A DNA stretch of 37,693 bases from CAZJGG01 sp964545475 (GCA_964545475.1 CAZJGG010000027.1:1-37693), one strand, 5' to 3'. Counted from the first letter of the stretch, positions 24,738 to 33,026 are shown. Numbers and translations are program-made. The notes: generated by a model not told the origin, from the letters alone.

Positions 24738-24902
24738 TATACTCCTTAATCAATAAAAGTTGCACTTCCTTGCGGTGTTTTTGGCGCAATACTTCGTTAC
24801 TCCTTACTTGCGTACCACTGTGGGTACGCGGCGTTCGTCGTTCCTCGTCTTGCGCCAAAAACTCTCGCAATTAAGTACAACTTTTATCGGTTAAGGAGTA
24901 TA
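24738..24902. mobile_element. Long palindromic element supplying a stop codon and a ribosome-binding site
   Basis: A 165-base palindrome: about 52 bases at the left end (TATACTCCTTAATC…TTTTTGGCGCAA) match the complement of the right end with scattered differences, and an inner hairpin (GCGTACC…GGGTACGC) fills the middle. No coding sequence. It sits between the ATPase and permease genes of an ABC module. Reading on the – strand, the first end encodes the last five ATPase residues and its stop codon (24884–24886), and the other end provides AAGGAG 8 bases before the permease TTG start. Related elements are at 21085–21148 and 33027–33050. Confidence 0.75.
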
Positions 24903-25849
24903 CCTCCTTCTATGGGGGTATTTATCATTTTAATAAAAATTTCTTCCAAAGACAAATCAGTTCCTTTTGTTGAAAGAAGGGGTAAGCCTTTTTGGCTTAA
25001 AGCTATAAAAACGTCTTTGCGAATGTCTTTCCCTTCATTAAACTCAAGCTTATATTCCCAAATAATTCCATTTTGATTAAACATAGATGTAACAGCAATC
25101 ATACCGTCTATCTCTGATAACAAAGGAATAACTTCTTCCGGCGCACCCTCAATTACGGCGGTATAACTTTGATTTTTAACTGTATTTTGCAGTTTTTCCG
25201 AATAATCGTCTGCGGCGATAATCCCTTTGTTAAGCACAATAATCCGCTTGCAAACAGCCTGAACTTCTGAAAGAATGTGGGAAGAAAACAAAATAGTCCG
25301 CTCTTTGCCAAGCTCTTTTATTAAGCTTCTTATTTCTGCCATTTGAGTTGGGTCAAGCCCAACTGTAGGTTCATCCAGAATAAGCACTTCCGGGTTTCCC
25401 AAAAGAGCTTGGGCAAGCCCCACCCTTTGGCGGTATCCTTTTGATAAGTTTCTAATAATTCTGCCACTAACGTCTGTAAGCCTTACAAGAGAACAAACCT
25501 CGTCAACATGCTTTTTATAGTCAAGTTTTAGCTTTTTCAAACCGCATACAAAAATTAAAAACTCTTTTACTTTCATATCGGTGTAAAGAGGGGGCTGCTC
25601 CGGCAAATAACCGACTTTATGCTTTGCGGCAAGAGGTTCTTTACTTATGTCAATATCGCCTATAAATACTTTGCCGTCTGTTAAAGCAAGGCAACCAGCC
25701 AAAATATTCATAGTAGTGCTTTTGCCTGCGCCGTTAAGCCCTAATAGCCCCACAACTTCACCTTTGGACACATTAAAGCTAATACTGTCCAATGCCTTTT
25801 TGTTACCGTAATATTTGGTTAAACCGTTAACCCTAATGATAACAGCCAC
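24884..25849 (-). CDS. ABC transporter ATP-binding protein (GldA/CcmA-type)
   Basis: A 321-residue ATPase energising the GldF-like permease. Motifs: Walker A GLNGAGKST (37–45), Q-loop region YLPEQPPLY, signature LSKGYRQRVGLAQALL, Walker B VLILDEPTVGLD, and switch histidine SSHIL. A C-terminal domain of about 100 residues follows, as is usual for this family. The frame opens with GTG at 25849, but the SD-like AGGGGTGG overlaps it, so the exact start is uncertain by a few residues. The end reads …GGILLNR, the last residues and stop coming from a palindromic element. It directly follows a Gfo/Idh gene of the sugar island (12 bases). Confidence 0.92.
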   Translation of the reverse strand: MAVIIRVNGLTKYYGNKKALDSISFNVSKGEVVGLLGLNGAGKSTTMNILAGCLALTDGKVFIGDIDISKEPLAAKHKVGYLPEQPPLYTDMKVKEFLIFVCGLKKLKLDYKKHVDEVCSLVRLTDVSGRIIRNLSKGYRQRVGLAQALLGNPEVLILDEPTVGLDPTQMAEIRSLIKELGKERTILFSSHILSEVQAVCKRIIVLNKGIIAADDYSEKLQNTVKNQSYTAVIEGAPEEVIPLLSEIDGMIAVTSMFNQNGIIWEYKLEFNEGKDIRKDVFIALSQKGLPLLSTKGTDLSLEEIFIKMINTPIEGGILLNR

Positions 25850-25861
25850 CCCTAATCAATG

Positions 25862-26830
25862 TTAATCGATGTTACTTAATATTTCTACTACTGTTATAAC
25901 CTGTTCCGGCAAAATAATATCACTTGGTTTGTTTTCTTTCAAGCATTCAACAAAATGAGTGAGCTCGTTTATAAACATACCTGCGTTTGTAAGGTTAATA
26001 GCCGTTGAAACTTTAATTTTATCTTCCGTATCAAAGGTTTTTGGCGGAACGCCGACGCCGTAAGCTATAACACTTATTCCGTCATACACAACAATGGCAC
26101 GCTCAAAATAAACTCGCCAAACAGCTCTGAAAGGATAATTGTCTGCATTAAACCATGCCGCTTCTGCACTAACGTTAAATTTACCGAAATTATAATTTAT
26201 TCTGTAATGCTCTTTATAGCTTTTGTCACCGTTTCCGCAGCTTGTATAACTTACTTTTTCAGGTTTGCCGAAAAGGCTTACAATCAAATCTAAATCGTGA
26301 ATATGCAAGTCAAAGGGGATAAGTCCGCTTTTTTGCTTTTCAAACAACCAACCGTTTGAAATCCAACGTGGGCAAGCAGAAAGCCTAGTAAAACAAGCAT
26401 CCAATACTTCGCCGTAAGGTTTTGTTTCCACAAGCTCTCTTAAAACTTTGCTTTCGTTAGTAAACCTCAAAACTTGGGCAACATATAAATTTACGCCTTT
26501 TTCTTTAGCTTTTGCAAACATTTCTTTTGCATCTTCCGGGTTTAAAGCAATTGGTTTTTCAACAATTACATTAACTCCATATTCAAGAGCTTCCATAACA
26601 AGCTGTTTGTGCAAAAACGTAGGTACACAAATATCAACTGCATCAAGTGATTCATTTGAAATCATTTCCTCAATGGAAACATACCTGTTTGCGCCGATTT
26701 CCTGGGCTTTTTTTACAGCAATTTCAGACGGGTCGCAAATAGCTACAACTTTACAGTCATTAACATGTTTGTAGCAGTCGATATGAACAGTACCTATTCC
26801 ACCTGCGCCAACAATACCTATTTTTACCAT
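25862..26830 (-). CDS. Gfo/Idh/MocA-family oxidoreductase (IolG-like)
   Basis: A 322-residue dehydrogenase. Rossmann motif VKIGIVGAGGIGTVHIDCY at the start; EKP motif VEKPIALNPED near residue 95; catalytic helix DLHIHDLDLIVSLFG. This places it in the core family of inositol- or glucose-fructose-type dehydrogenases; the substrate is unknown. It is somewhat short: it ends VVEILSNID, where relatives usually run on for 10–20 residues. ATG 26830 follows GGAGTG. It follows the IolE-like isomerase by 36 bases and is the fifth catabolic gene of the AraC-led operon. Confidence 0.92.
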   Translation of the reverse strand: MVKIGIVGAGGIGTVHIDCYKHVNDCKVVAICDPSEIAVKKAQEIGANRYVSIEEMISNESLDAVDICVPTFLHKQLVMEALEYGVNVIVEKPIALNPEDAKEMFAKAKEKGVNLYVAQVLRFTNESKVLRELVETKPYGEVLDACFTRLSACPRWISNGWLFEKQKSGLIPFDLHIHDLDLIVSLFGKPEKVSYTSCGNGDKSYKEHYRINYNFGKFNVSAEAAWFNADNYPFRAVWRVYFERAIVVYDGISVIAYGVGVPPKTFDTEDKIKVSTAINLTNAGMFINELTHFVECLKENKPSDIILPEQVITVVEILSNID

Positions 26831-26866
26831 AAAAACACTCCTCTATAATAATGTAGTAAACAGGTC

Positions 26867-27781
26867 TTACATCAAAGTTTTCATGTAGCGATAGCTTTTT
26901 TCAATGCCGCTTTTAACATCCTCTAAACTTCCTTCAAAAGCTTTATCCTCAACTTCTATGCAAGCATAACCGGAAAAGCGTATATCGTTAAGAGCAGATA
27001 CAAAAGCAGAAAAATCTACCCCCCCAAGCCCTGGAAGCTTTGGAGAATGCCAATTTGCCGGGTACGAGAAAACGCCATATTCATCAAGCTTATCTTGATA
27101 AATTTTAATATCTTTAAAGTGAATATGAAAAATTTTATCTTTAAATTCATAAACAGGTTTGCAATAATCCGCATGTATTAAATATGGATGGGACGGGTCA
27201 TAGTTAAGCCCCAAATTATCACTTTTAATCCTATCAAACATTTGTCGCCAAATATACGGCGCACTTGCTAAGTTGTTGCCCCCGGGCCATTCGTCTTTTG
27301 TATAAAGCATTGGGCAGTTTTCAATTGCTATTTTAACGCCTTTTTCTTCTGCAAGGCGCACAATTGGCGTCCAAACCTGTTCATATAAATCCAAATTCTC
27401 TTCCACCGTTTTAAAACGGTTACGCCCAATAAATGTTGTTACCATATTAACGCCCATTTTTGCAGAAACGCAAATTAAGGCTTTAATATGTTCAACTGCG
27501 GTTTTTTGCGCCTCTTCGTCTGGGTCAAGAGGGTTGGGATAATATCCAAGAGAAGAAATTTCAATCCCTTTATTTTTTGCGTAATCTTTATAATAAGCTA
27601 TTTTTTCGTCTGTAATATCTGTTATATCAATATGTGTAATACCTGCATAGCGGCGGTTTGCCTTGCCAGCCGGCCAGCAGCAAACCTCAACGCATGAAAA
27701 ACCAGCCTGCGCCACATAATCAATAACCTGCTCAAAACTGTAATCCGGTAAAATTGCAGATACCAAACCTAATTTCATCAT
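26867..27781 (-). CDS. IolE-like sugar isomerase/epimerase-family TIM-barrel enzyme
   Basis: A 304-residue metal-dependent enzyme of the AP-endonuclease-2 superfamily. Ligands are visible in IENCPM (Glu), NYDPSHPYL (Asp, His), HIHFKD (His) and CIEVEDKA (Glu). The IENCP…HFKD pattern resembles the catalytic subunits known in C-glycoside cleavage (DgpC/CarC) and inositol catabolism (IolE), as well as 3-keto-sugar enzymes; I cannot tell which. No DUF6379-like small partner of the C-deglycosidases is in the window. ATG 27781 follows GGAGGG. It sits between two Gfo/Idh dehydrogenase genes, so it probably acts on their keto-sugar product. Confidence 0.9.
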   Translation of the reverse strand: MMKLGLVSAILPDYSFEQVIDYVAQAGFSCVEVCCWPAGKANRRYAGITHIDITDITDEKIAYYKDYAKNKGIEISSLGYYPNPLDPDEEAQKTAVEHIKALICVSAKMGVNMVTTFIGRNRFKTVEENLDLYEQVWTPIVRLAEEKGVKIAIENCPMLYTKDEWPGGNNLASAPYIWRQMFDRIKSDNLGLNYDPSHPYLIHADYCKPVYEFKDKIFHIHFKDIKIYQDKLDEYGVFSYPANWHSPKLPGLGGVDFSAFVSALNDIRFSGYACIEVEDKAFEGSLEDVKSGIEKSYRYMKTLM

Positions 27782-27803
27782 AGCTTTCCCTCCGTTCTCT
27801 ACA

Positions 27804-28949
27804 TTAATTTTCTAATGAAACCCAGCGGCGTTCTTTTGCGCTTTGTACTATTTTATCACAAATTTCCATTTCTCGCACCCCTGCGGAAAAATCTGCAAAG
27901 TCGAAACCTTTGCTGCTTTTCGCTTCAATAGCACCGTAAATTTGTTTAAAGTTCTGTTTAAATGTATCAGGGAAGCCTTCAACATGCCCTCCGGGATAAC
28001 TTATTATACCTTTTGTTTTATCGCTTAAAATAGATGGGTCTTTAACTAACTGACCATTAGCGCATTCCCTTTTTCCAATCCATACACTATTGGAATCTTC
28101 GGAATCCCAGTGCATAGAGCATTTAGAGCCTGCAACGGAAACAACTATTTGATTTTTTCTTCCGGCATAAACTTGGCTTATATTGCAGCTTCCCACTGAA
28201 CCGTTTTCAAAGTGGAAAATAACTGTTGCAAAATCTTCTGTTTCAATAGGAACTTCTTTGTAGTCTTCTGGTTTAAGAGCCATGCCGGAATATGTTTCAA
28301 TTGGTTTTAAAGGTTTTTTACGGTTTTTGTGGAATGTTGAGAAATCCGCAAAAACTTCTGTAACTTTGCTTCCGGTAATATATTCTACTGTATCAATCCA
28401 GTGAGAACCAATATCTGCAAAGGCTCTTGATTTCCCGGAATGCTCCGGCTTTAAGCGCCAATTATAATCGGTGTCAAAATAAAGCCAATCCTGCAAATAT
28501 CCGCCGTGGATTGTATAAATATTTCCAACCTCTCCGCTTAAAACCATTTGCTTCATTTGATAGACCATTGGGTAAAATCTTGCGTTAAAGTTAATTGCAG
28601 AAATTATATTATTTTTTTCAGCATAATCTCTAAGCGTTCTTGCTTCTTCTACTGTGCATGTCATTGGTTTTTCGCAAACAACATTAACACCTTTCTCCAT
28701 TGCATACATAGCAATTTCAAAATGTGTGCTGTTGGGCGTGCAAATATGAATGCAGTCCAAGTTTTGCTCATCTATCATTTTCTTATAATCATTATATCCA
28801 TTAGGTATACATAAGGTTTCTGCTTTTTCCGGGCCTCCGAAAGTGTCTGCCAACGCAACAACATCAATATTTCCAAGCCTACGAAGGGCTTCAATGTGAG
28901 CAACGCCTATAAATCCAACCCCTGCAATGCCTGCTCTAAGTTTCTTCAT
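27804..28949 (-). CDS. Gfo/Idh/MocA-family oxidoreductase (levoglucosan-dehydrogenase-like)
   Basis: A 381-residue dehydrogenase. I start at ATG 28949, since AAGGA lies nine bases before it. The Rossmann fold is LRAGIAGVGFIGVAHIEAL; the catalytic lysine is in CEKPMTCT. The block YLQDWL…YNWR…SRAFADIGSHWIDT defines a subgroup that includes levoglucosan dehydrogenase and other glucoside-oxidising enzymes, so oxidation of a pyranose hydroxyl is likely; the specific substrate is inferred. It lies 26 bases after a second Gfo/Idh gene and 23 bases before the IolE-like gene. Confidence 0.92.
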   Translation of the reverse strand: MKKLRAGIAGVGFIGVAHIEALRRLGNIDVVALADTFGGPEKAETLCIPNGYNDYKKMIDEQNLDCIHICTPNSTHFEIAMYAMEKGVNVVCEKPMTCTVEEARTLRDYAEKNNIISAINFNARFYPMVYQMKQMVLSGEVGNIYTIHGGYLQDWLYFDTDYNWRLKPEHSGKSRAFADIGSHWIDTVEYITGSKVTEVFADFSTFHKNRKKPLKPIETYSGMALKPEDYKEVPIETEDFATVIFHFENGSVGSCNISQVYAGRKNQIVVSVAGSKCSMHWDSEDSNSVWIGKRECANGQLVKDPSILSDKTKGIISYPGGHVEGFPDTFKQNFKQIYGAIEAKSSKGFDFADFSAGVREMEICDKIVQSAKERRWVSLEN

Positions 28950-28975
28950 ATATATCAATCCTTTTAGTTTTCAAT

Positions 28976-30055
28976 TTAATTTTTCTTCCATAAATCGACT
29001 GGTTTTGAAACTTTCGCATAAAACGGAAGTTCAACTTTTTTGCCTGTAGCCGCAGATTCATAAGCGGCATAAAGCATTTCAAGAACAGCTCTTCCGTCTT
29101 CTCCTGTAACTAAAGGCTGTTTATTTTCTCTTACGCATTCAATAAAATGCATAAGCTCTTGTGGGTAACCTTGATTAAAAGCTTCTTCAAAAACAGTAAA
29201 GCTCCAGCCCGCGCTGCTTCCTGCTTTTTCCATAGCATAATCATATCCGTCAACAGAATAAGTAAGAGCGGAATTTCCTCTGAACAAATCTGCATAACAA
29301 ACACCTTTATCTCCGTAAACTTCAATTCTGTCGTCCATACCGCCTTGTTTTGCCCAGCTGTCTTCTGCAATGCCAGTTACACCGTTTTCAAATTCTACAA
29401 TTGTAATTGCATTATCTTCGCAATCTGTATCATGCATAACTGTTTGCATTGTTGCAAACACACTTTTAATTTTGGGTTTGCCTCCCAAAAACCAGCGCAT
29501 CCATGCAAGAGCATGGCATCCCATATCCATCATTACGCCGCCGCCTGCATATTGAGATTCATAAAACCAACGGCTATGAGGCCCTGAATGTTTTTCCGCT
29601 TGTTTAATTTGATAAATTTTCCCAAACGCACCGATTTCGCTAAGTTTTTTAACTCTTTCGTATTTTGGCGCAAAGCAAAGTTCTTCTGCATACATAAGCA
29701 ATTTGCCGTTTTGCTTGCAAACCTCTATCATTTCGTCAGCTTGCTCTAAAGTAAGGGCAAGTGGTTTTTCAATAATTATATGCTTACCAGCCTTTGCAGC
29801 TTTAATACAAGCGTCATAATGCAAATAATTAGGCAAGCAAATGTCAACAACATCACAATTGCATTTTTCTAGCAGTTCATCAATATCTGAATAATACTCC
29901 GGCAAACCGTATTTTTGGGCAAATTCTTGTGCTGTTTTAGGGTTTCTGGCATATATCGCTACAACCTCTGCATCGTGGACAAACCTTTCATAACTTTCCA
30001 TGTGAATATGAGTAATAAAACCCCCACCTAAAATTGCAACTTTTGTCTTTTCCAC
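28976..30055 (-). CDS. Gfo/Idh/MocA-family oxidoreductase
   Basis: A 359-residue dehydrogenase starting at GTG 30055, chosen because AAGGGAGG sits 7 bases upstream, overlapping the kinase stop codon; a longer frame would overlap that gene. Rossmann motif KVAILGGGFITHIHMESY; EKP motif IEKPLALTLE; catalytic stretch GGGVMMDMGCHALAWMRWFLG, with His in the usual position. The family oxidises a sugar hydroxyl with NAD(P). It follows a PfkB-family kinase and precedes a different Gfo/Idh gene, so two dehydrogenases may act on different positions or different substrates. Confidence 0.92.
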   Translation of the reverse strand: MEKTKVAILGGGFITHIHMESYERFVHDAEVVAIYARNPKTAQEFAQKYGLPEYYSDIDELLEKCNCDVVDICLPNYLHYDACIKAAKAGKHIIIEKPLALTLEQADEMIEVCKQNGKLLMYAEELCFAPKYERVKKLSEIGAFGKIYQIKQAEKHSGPHSRWFYESQYAGGGVMMDMGCHALAWMRWFLGGKPKIKSVFATMQTVMHDTDCEDNAITIVEFENGVTGIAEDSWAKQGGMDDRIEVYGDKGVCYADLFRGNSALTYSVDGYDYAMEKAGSSAGWSFTVFEEAFNQGYPQELMHFIECVRENKQPLVTGEDGRAVLEMLYAAYESAATGKKVELPFYAKVSKPVDLWKKN

Positions 30056-30069
30056 TATTATTCCTCCCT

Positions 30070-31182
30070 TTAAATATTTTGCAAAGAATCTTTCCAATTT
30101 TCCAAAAACATTACTAAATCCAATAATTCAGGGCTTTTTCCGTTAGAAACAAAATATGCGCTTGTTGCGTTTGCAAAATTTAAACAAACTTCCGGCGTTG
30201 CTCTGTTAACTAATGCAAACAGTAAACCAGCATTAAAATTGTCTCCGCCCCCGGTGCTAATAACAGGCTTTTTAACATGCATATTGCTTTTTTCCTCAAA
30301 AATATCTTTTTGAATAAAATAAGCTTCTTTTAAAGTGTGTATTACAAATGTTTTTACGTTAAGTTTTGCAAAAAGCTGTTCAGCGTTTTCTCTTGAACAC
30401 TTATCGTCAATACCCACCGCTCTGCAAAGGGTTTGATATTCATTTAAATTTACGCTAACACAAACGTCAAACAGTTTGTTAAAGCCGCCTACAAGCTCTA
30501 TAACACCATTTATTTCCTCCGAGCTTCTTGCGCTGCTGTCTGCAAAGTCTATAAGCATTGGTTTTTTAGGCTGGTTTAAATATAATTGGTTTAGTCTATC
30601 CAAAATATTTTGCCACAGCTTGTGCATTAACGTAATTTCGCCCCAGTTAACAAGAGCCATACCGTGGCAGTTACCAATTAAATCCACAAGCTTGTCCGTG
30701 CCAATTGAGCGTTCTATATCTTCATAACTTATATTTTCAATTCCGCTGTTTTGGGTTAACAATATTTTACCGTCGTCAAATTCAAGAGCATTACACAACC
30801 CCGGCTTAGAAATACTTATTTTTTCACAATTAGGGTGCATAAGGGAAAAGATTTCGTCCTCCGAAGGATACCCTAAAGCCCCTACACAGTAGACTTTAGC
30901 CCCAAACCCAGCAAGTGCGCTTGATAAAATTGGAGCGTTTCCACCAAAGCGTGTGCGCTTAACTTCTAAGTTAATGGAACAGCTCTTACCGCCTTTTCCT
31001 GCTAAATATTCCCCGAAGCTCTTTATTGTTTCAAAATATCTACCCTGCCCGTTCTGCTCTGCGTTTTGAACGGGTCTTACAATTGTGTCAATAAATCCGT
31101 CAAACCCACAAACACAGCTGCAATCATTCGGGTTATCAATGTTTTTAATAAAGTCTATGCAGTTTTGAATGCTGTTTATCAT
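30070..31182 (-). CDS. PfkB-family carbohydrate kinase
   Basis: A 370-residue ribokinase-fold kinase. Visible: GGNAPILSSALAGFGAKVYCVGALG (substrate-binding region near residues 75–100), and the C-terminal catalytic loop STGGGDNFNAGLLFAL, which replaces the usual DTxGAGD yet keeps the base Asp. It would phosphorylate a sugar or keto-sugar made in the pathway. ATG 31182 follows AAAGGATAAATT. It is the second gene of the AraC-led operon, 28 bases after the regulator. Confidence 0.9.
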   Translation of the reverse strand: MINSIQNCIDFIKNIDNPNDCSCVCGFDGFIDTIVRPVQNAEQNGQGRYFETIKSFGEYLAGKGGKSCSINLEVKRTRFGGNAPILSSALAGFGAKVYCVGALGYPSEDEIFSLMHPNCEKISISKPGLCNALEFDDGKILLTQNSGIENISYEDIERSIGTDKLVDLIGNCHGMALVNWGEITLMHKLWQNILDRLNQLYLNQPKKPMLIDFADSSARSSEEINGVIELVGGFNKLFDVCVSVNLNEYQTLCRAVGIDDKCSRENAEQLFAKLNVKTFVIHTLKEAYFIQKDIFEEKSNMHVKKPVISTGGGDNFNAGLLFALVNRATPEVCLNFANATSAYFVSNGKSPELLDLVMFLENWKDSLQNI

Positions 31183-31210
31183 AATTTATCCTTTATATAA
31201 TTTTATATAG

Positions 31211-32086
31211 TTATTTATCTTTATTTTGCTTTCTGTAAACCGAAGGTGAAACCGAAAAATAGTTCTGAAAGCATTTTATATAATGGCTGGAATCTCTAAA
31301 GCCTAAATCCCCTGCAATCTGCTTTATTGGTGCATTTGTATTTATAAGCATAATGGCGGATTGCTTAATTCTGTAGCCCATAGTAAACCTGGCAAAAGAC
31401 GTGCCGGTAAGCCGTTTAAATTCCCTTGAAAAATGGCTTGTACTCCTATTAACGCTGCTTGCGGCTTGTGAAATTGAAACAAGCCCATTTGTGGCAACAA
31501 TAGTATCAAGAGCTTTTTCCACACCACTCCATGCGCTTGTTGCGGCATATCCCGTGTCGTCATTTTTTTCTAGTAGAGAAGGGTTAGAATCCAGTATATA
31601 TAAAAGCAGAGCTAATAACGTATTACACCGCCAAATCCCAGCGGTATCTCGCCCCTCTTTTTCAATTTCGACCTGTAAAAGGCACTTCTTTATTAATTCT
31701 TCTTTAAACTCCGTCTTAATATACGGGCATCGCCTTTTTTTATTTGAAAATATGTTCATCCACCCAAAACCCGGCGGAAGCAACGCTTCCAAACATTCCG
31801 GTGAAACCATTATACACATCATTTCGCATGTTACTTCGTTTAAATAAAAACCATGAGGCTCCCACATTCCGGCAATCCAAACGTCCCCCGGGCCAAGCTC
31901 ATAAGTTGATTCGTGGTACCGCCTTGTAACTTTGCCGGATATTACAACGCCAATTTCAAGGTCATAATGCATATCGTATTGTGTCGCTTCCAAGCTGTCA
32001 TATCTATCAAATACTGTAATAGTGGGTTTTGTAGGCGAAAGATTGTAATTAAAATGCAAAAAATTCTGATTGTCGAATTCTTTCAT
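31211..32086 (-). CDS. AraC-family transcriptional regulator (cupin sensor), operon-proximal
   Basis: A 291-residue activator-type regulator. ATG 32086 is chosen, as GGGGG lies 7 bases before it and the longer frame has none. An N-terminal cupin-type sensor (about 20–110; YHESTYELGPGDVWIAG) probably binds the inducing sugar. Two helix-turn-helix units lie in the C-terminal 100 residues: ISQAASSVNRSTSHFSREFKRLTG and IKQIAGDLGFRDSSHYIKCFQNYFSVSPSVYR. It leads an operon-like run of kinase, oxidoreductases and isomerase and has its own promoter with an 11-base tandem repeat over the –35 (32122–32143), suggesting autoregulation. Confidence 0.92.
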   Translation of the reverse strand: MKEFDNQNFLHFNYNLSPTKPTITVFDRYDSLEATQYDMHYDLEIGVVISGKVTRRYHESTYELGPGDVWIAGMWEPHGFYLNEVTCEMMCIMVSPECLEALLPPGFGWMNIFSNKKRRCPYIKTEFKEELIKKCLLQVEIEKEGRDTAGIWRCNTLLALLLYILDSNPSLLEKNDDTGYAATSAWSGVEKALDTIVATNGLVSISQAASSVNRSTSHFSREFKRLTGTSFARFTMGYRIKQSAIMLINTNAPIKQIAGDLGFRDSSHYIKCFQNYFSVSPSVYRKQNKDK

Positions 32087-32107
32087 AAGAACCCCCATAT
32101 ATAAAGT

Positions 32108-32137
32108 ATTATACTATATCATACAATAAATTTACAA
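32108..32137 (-). promoter_or_regulatory. Promoter of the AraC-led sugar operon
   Basis: On the – strand, TTGTAA (32132–32137), 18 bases, and TATAAT (32108–32113). A perfect tandem repeat of TACAATAAATT (+ strand) occupies 32122–32132 and 32133–32143 across the –35, where an AraC-type regulator could bind. The –10 region is copied at 33064. Confidence 0.7.
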
Positions 32138-32199
32138 TAAATTATATCATAGATAGCAGAAATATACAATTATCAAGTTGTAATATTAAATTTTTGTTT

Positions 32200-32233
32200 C
32201 AAATAAAAAAAGCCGTTTACACAATAACGGCTT
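32200..32233 (-). terminator. Terminator of the small membrane-protein gene
   Basis: AAGCCGTT (32210–32217) pairs with AACGGCTT (32226–32233); on the – strand the stem is followed by a T-rich run. It lies one base past the stop codon of the 32235 gene and insulates it from the sugar operon. Confidence 0.88.
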
Positions 32234-32234
32234 C

Positions 32235-32774
32235 TTATGCTTTTTTATCATATTCATTATCCTGTAATAAAAATTCATGCACAACTTCTATTAATTGGTC
32301 TAATTTTTCCTTATCTAATATGCTGTAATAATTGCCACTCAATTGTACACAGTTTATATTTAGTTCATCAAATGATATATATATCCTTATAGGATTATGT
32401 AGTATTCCTTGACCTCTTAAAGTAATCTCGGCAAACTCCCCGTCTCCATAGAAATAAGGTCTTGCAATAGTGTAGTTAGTCAGATTAAGTTCTGAAACAA
32501 GATTCAATAAATATTCTTTTTGTGATTTTTCTAAAGTTGTTTCATAAGAATTGCCCATGTACGTTTTAGTTAAGCTCACATCTATCTGAGAGAAATCAGT
32601 AATCCTTATTTTGTTAATAGGAATATACAAAATTATAAATAAATACACACAAAACAAAAATAAAAAAAATATAATTTTATGCTTTCTAGTAATAACTTTT
32701 TTACTTTTCATTAACAATTGGTTTATAAATAATATAAATAAACTAAAAAGGAATAAGTTTTGTAAAATTGACAT
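32235..32774 (-). CDS. Small membrane protein, unrecognised
   Basis: A 179-residue protein I do not recognise. ATG 32774 is chosen because GTGGGG precedes it; five more codons are possible. Two hydrophobic segments near the N-terminus (about 3–22 and 35–55, KIIFFLFLFCVYLFIILYI) are joined by a basic loop KSKKVITRKHK, followed by an extracytoplasmic domain of about 120 residues rich in Tyr, Ile and Leu. No enzyme motif. It has its own terminator (32200–32233) and a candidate promoter 290 bases upstream (33064–33093), so it is probably independent of the sugar operons. Confidence 0.7.
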   Translation of the reverse strand: MSILQNLFLFSLFILFINQLLMKSKKVITRKHKIIFFLFLFCVYLFIILYIPINKIRITDFSQIDVSLTKTYMGNSYETTLEKSQKEYLLNLVSELNLTNYTIARPYFYGDGEFAEITLRGQGILHNPIRIYISFDELNINCVQLSGNYYSILDKEKLDQLIEVVHEFLLQDNEYDKKA

Positions 32775-33026
32775 ATATATACCCCACATTTATTATCATT
32801 AAGTATGGTTATTTTTATCCACAAAGCAAAATATTGAAATTTCGGCAGTAAAGTGTACTACCTTTCTTTTTGTACAGTGTATTGTACAGGTGTTAATAAT
32901 GGTTGTTTCAATTGTGTACTTAATATTTAATTTTTACAATAGTCACTATGTTATGTAAATTTAAACACCTTCTTGGAAAAACTTTATTATTCTAGTTCTT
33001 GCCAAGAAGGTGCTGTTTCGTAACTA

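Noticed and set aside
26867..30055. A complete C-deglycosidase (DgpABC/CarABC) system
   Set aside because: The Gfo/Idh and TIM-barrel parts are present, but the small DUF6379-type partner is not in the window; only a partial resemblance can be claimed.
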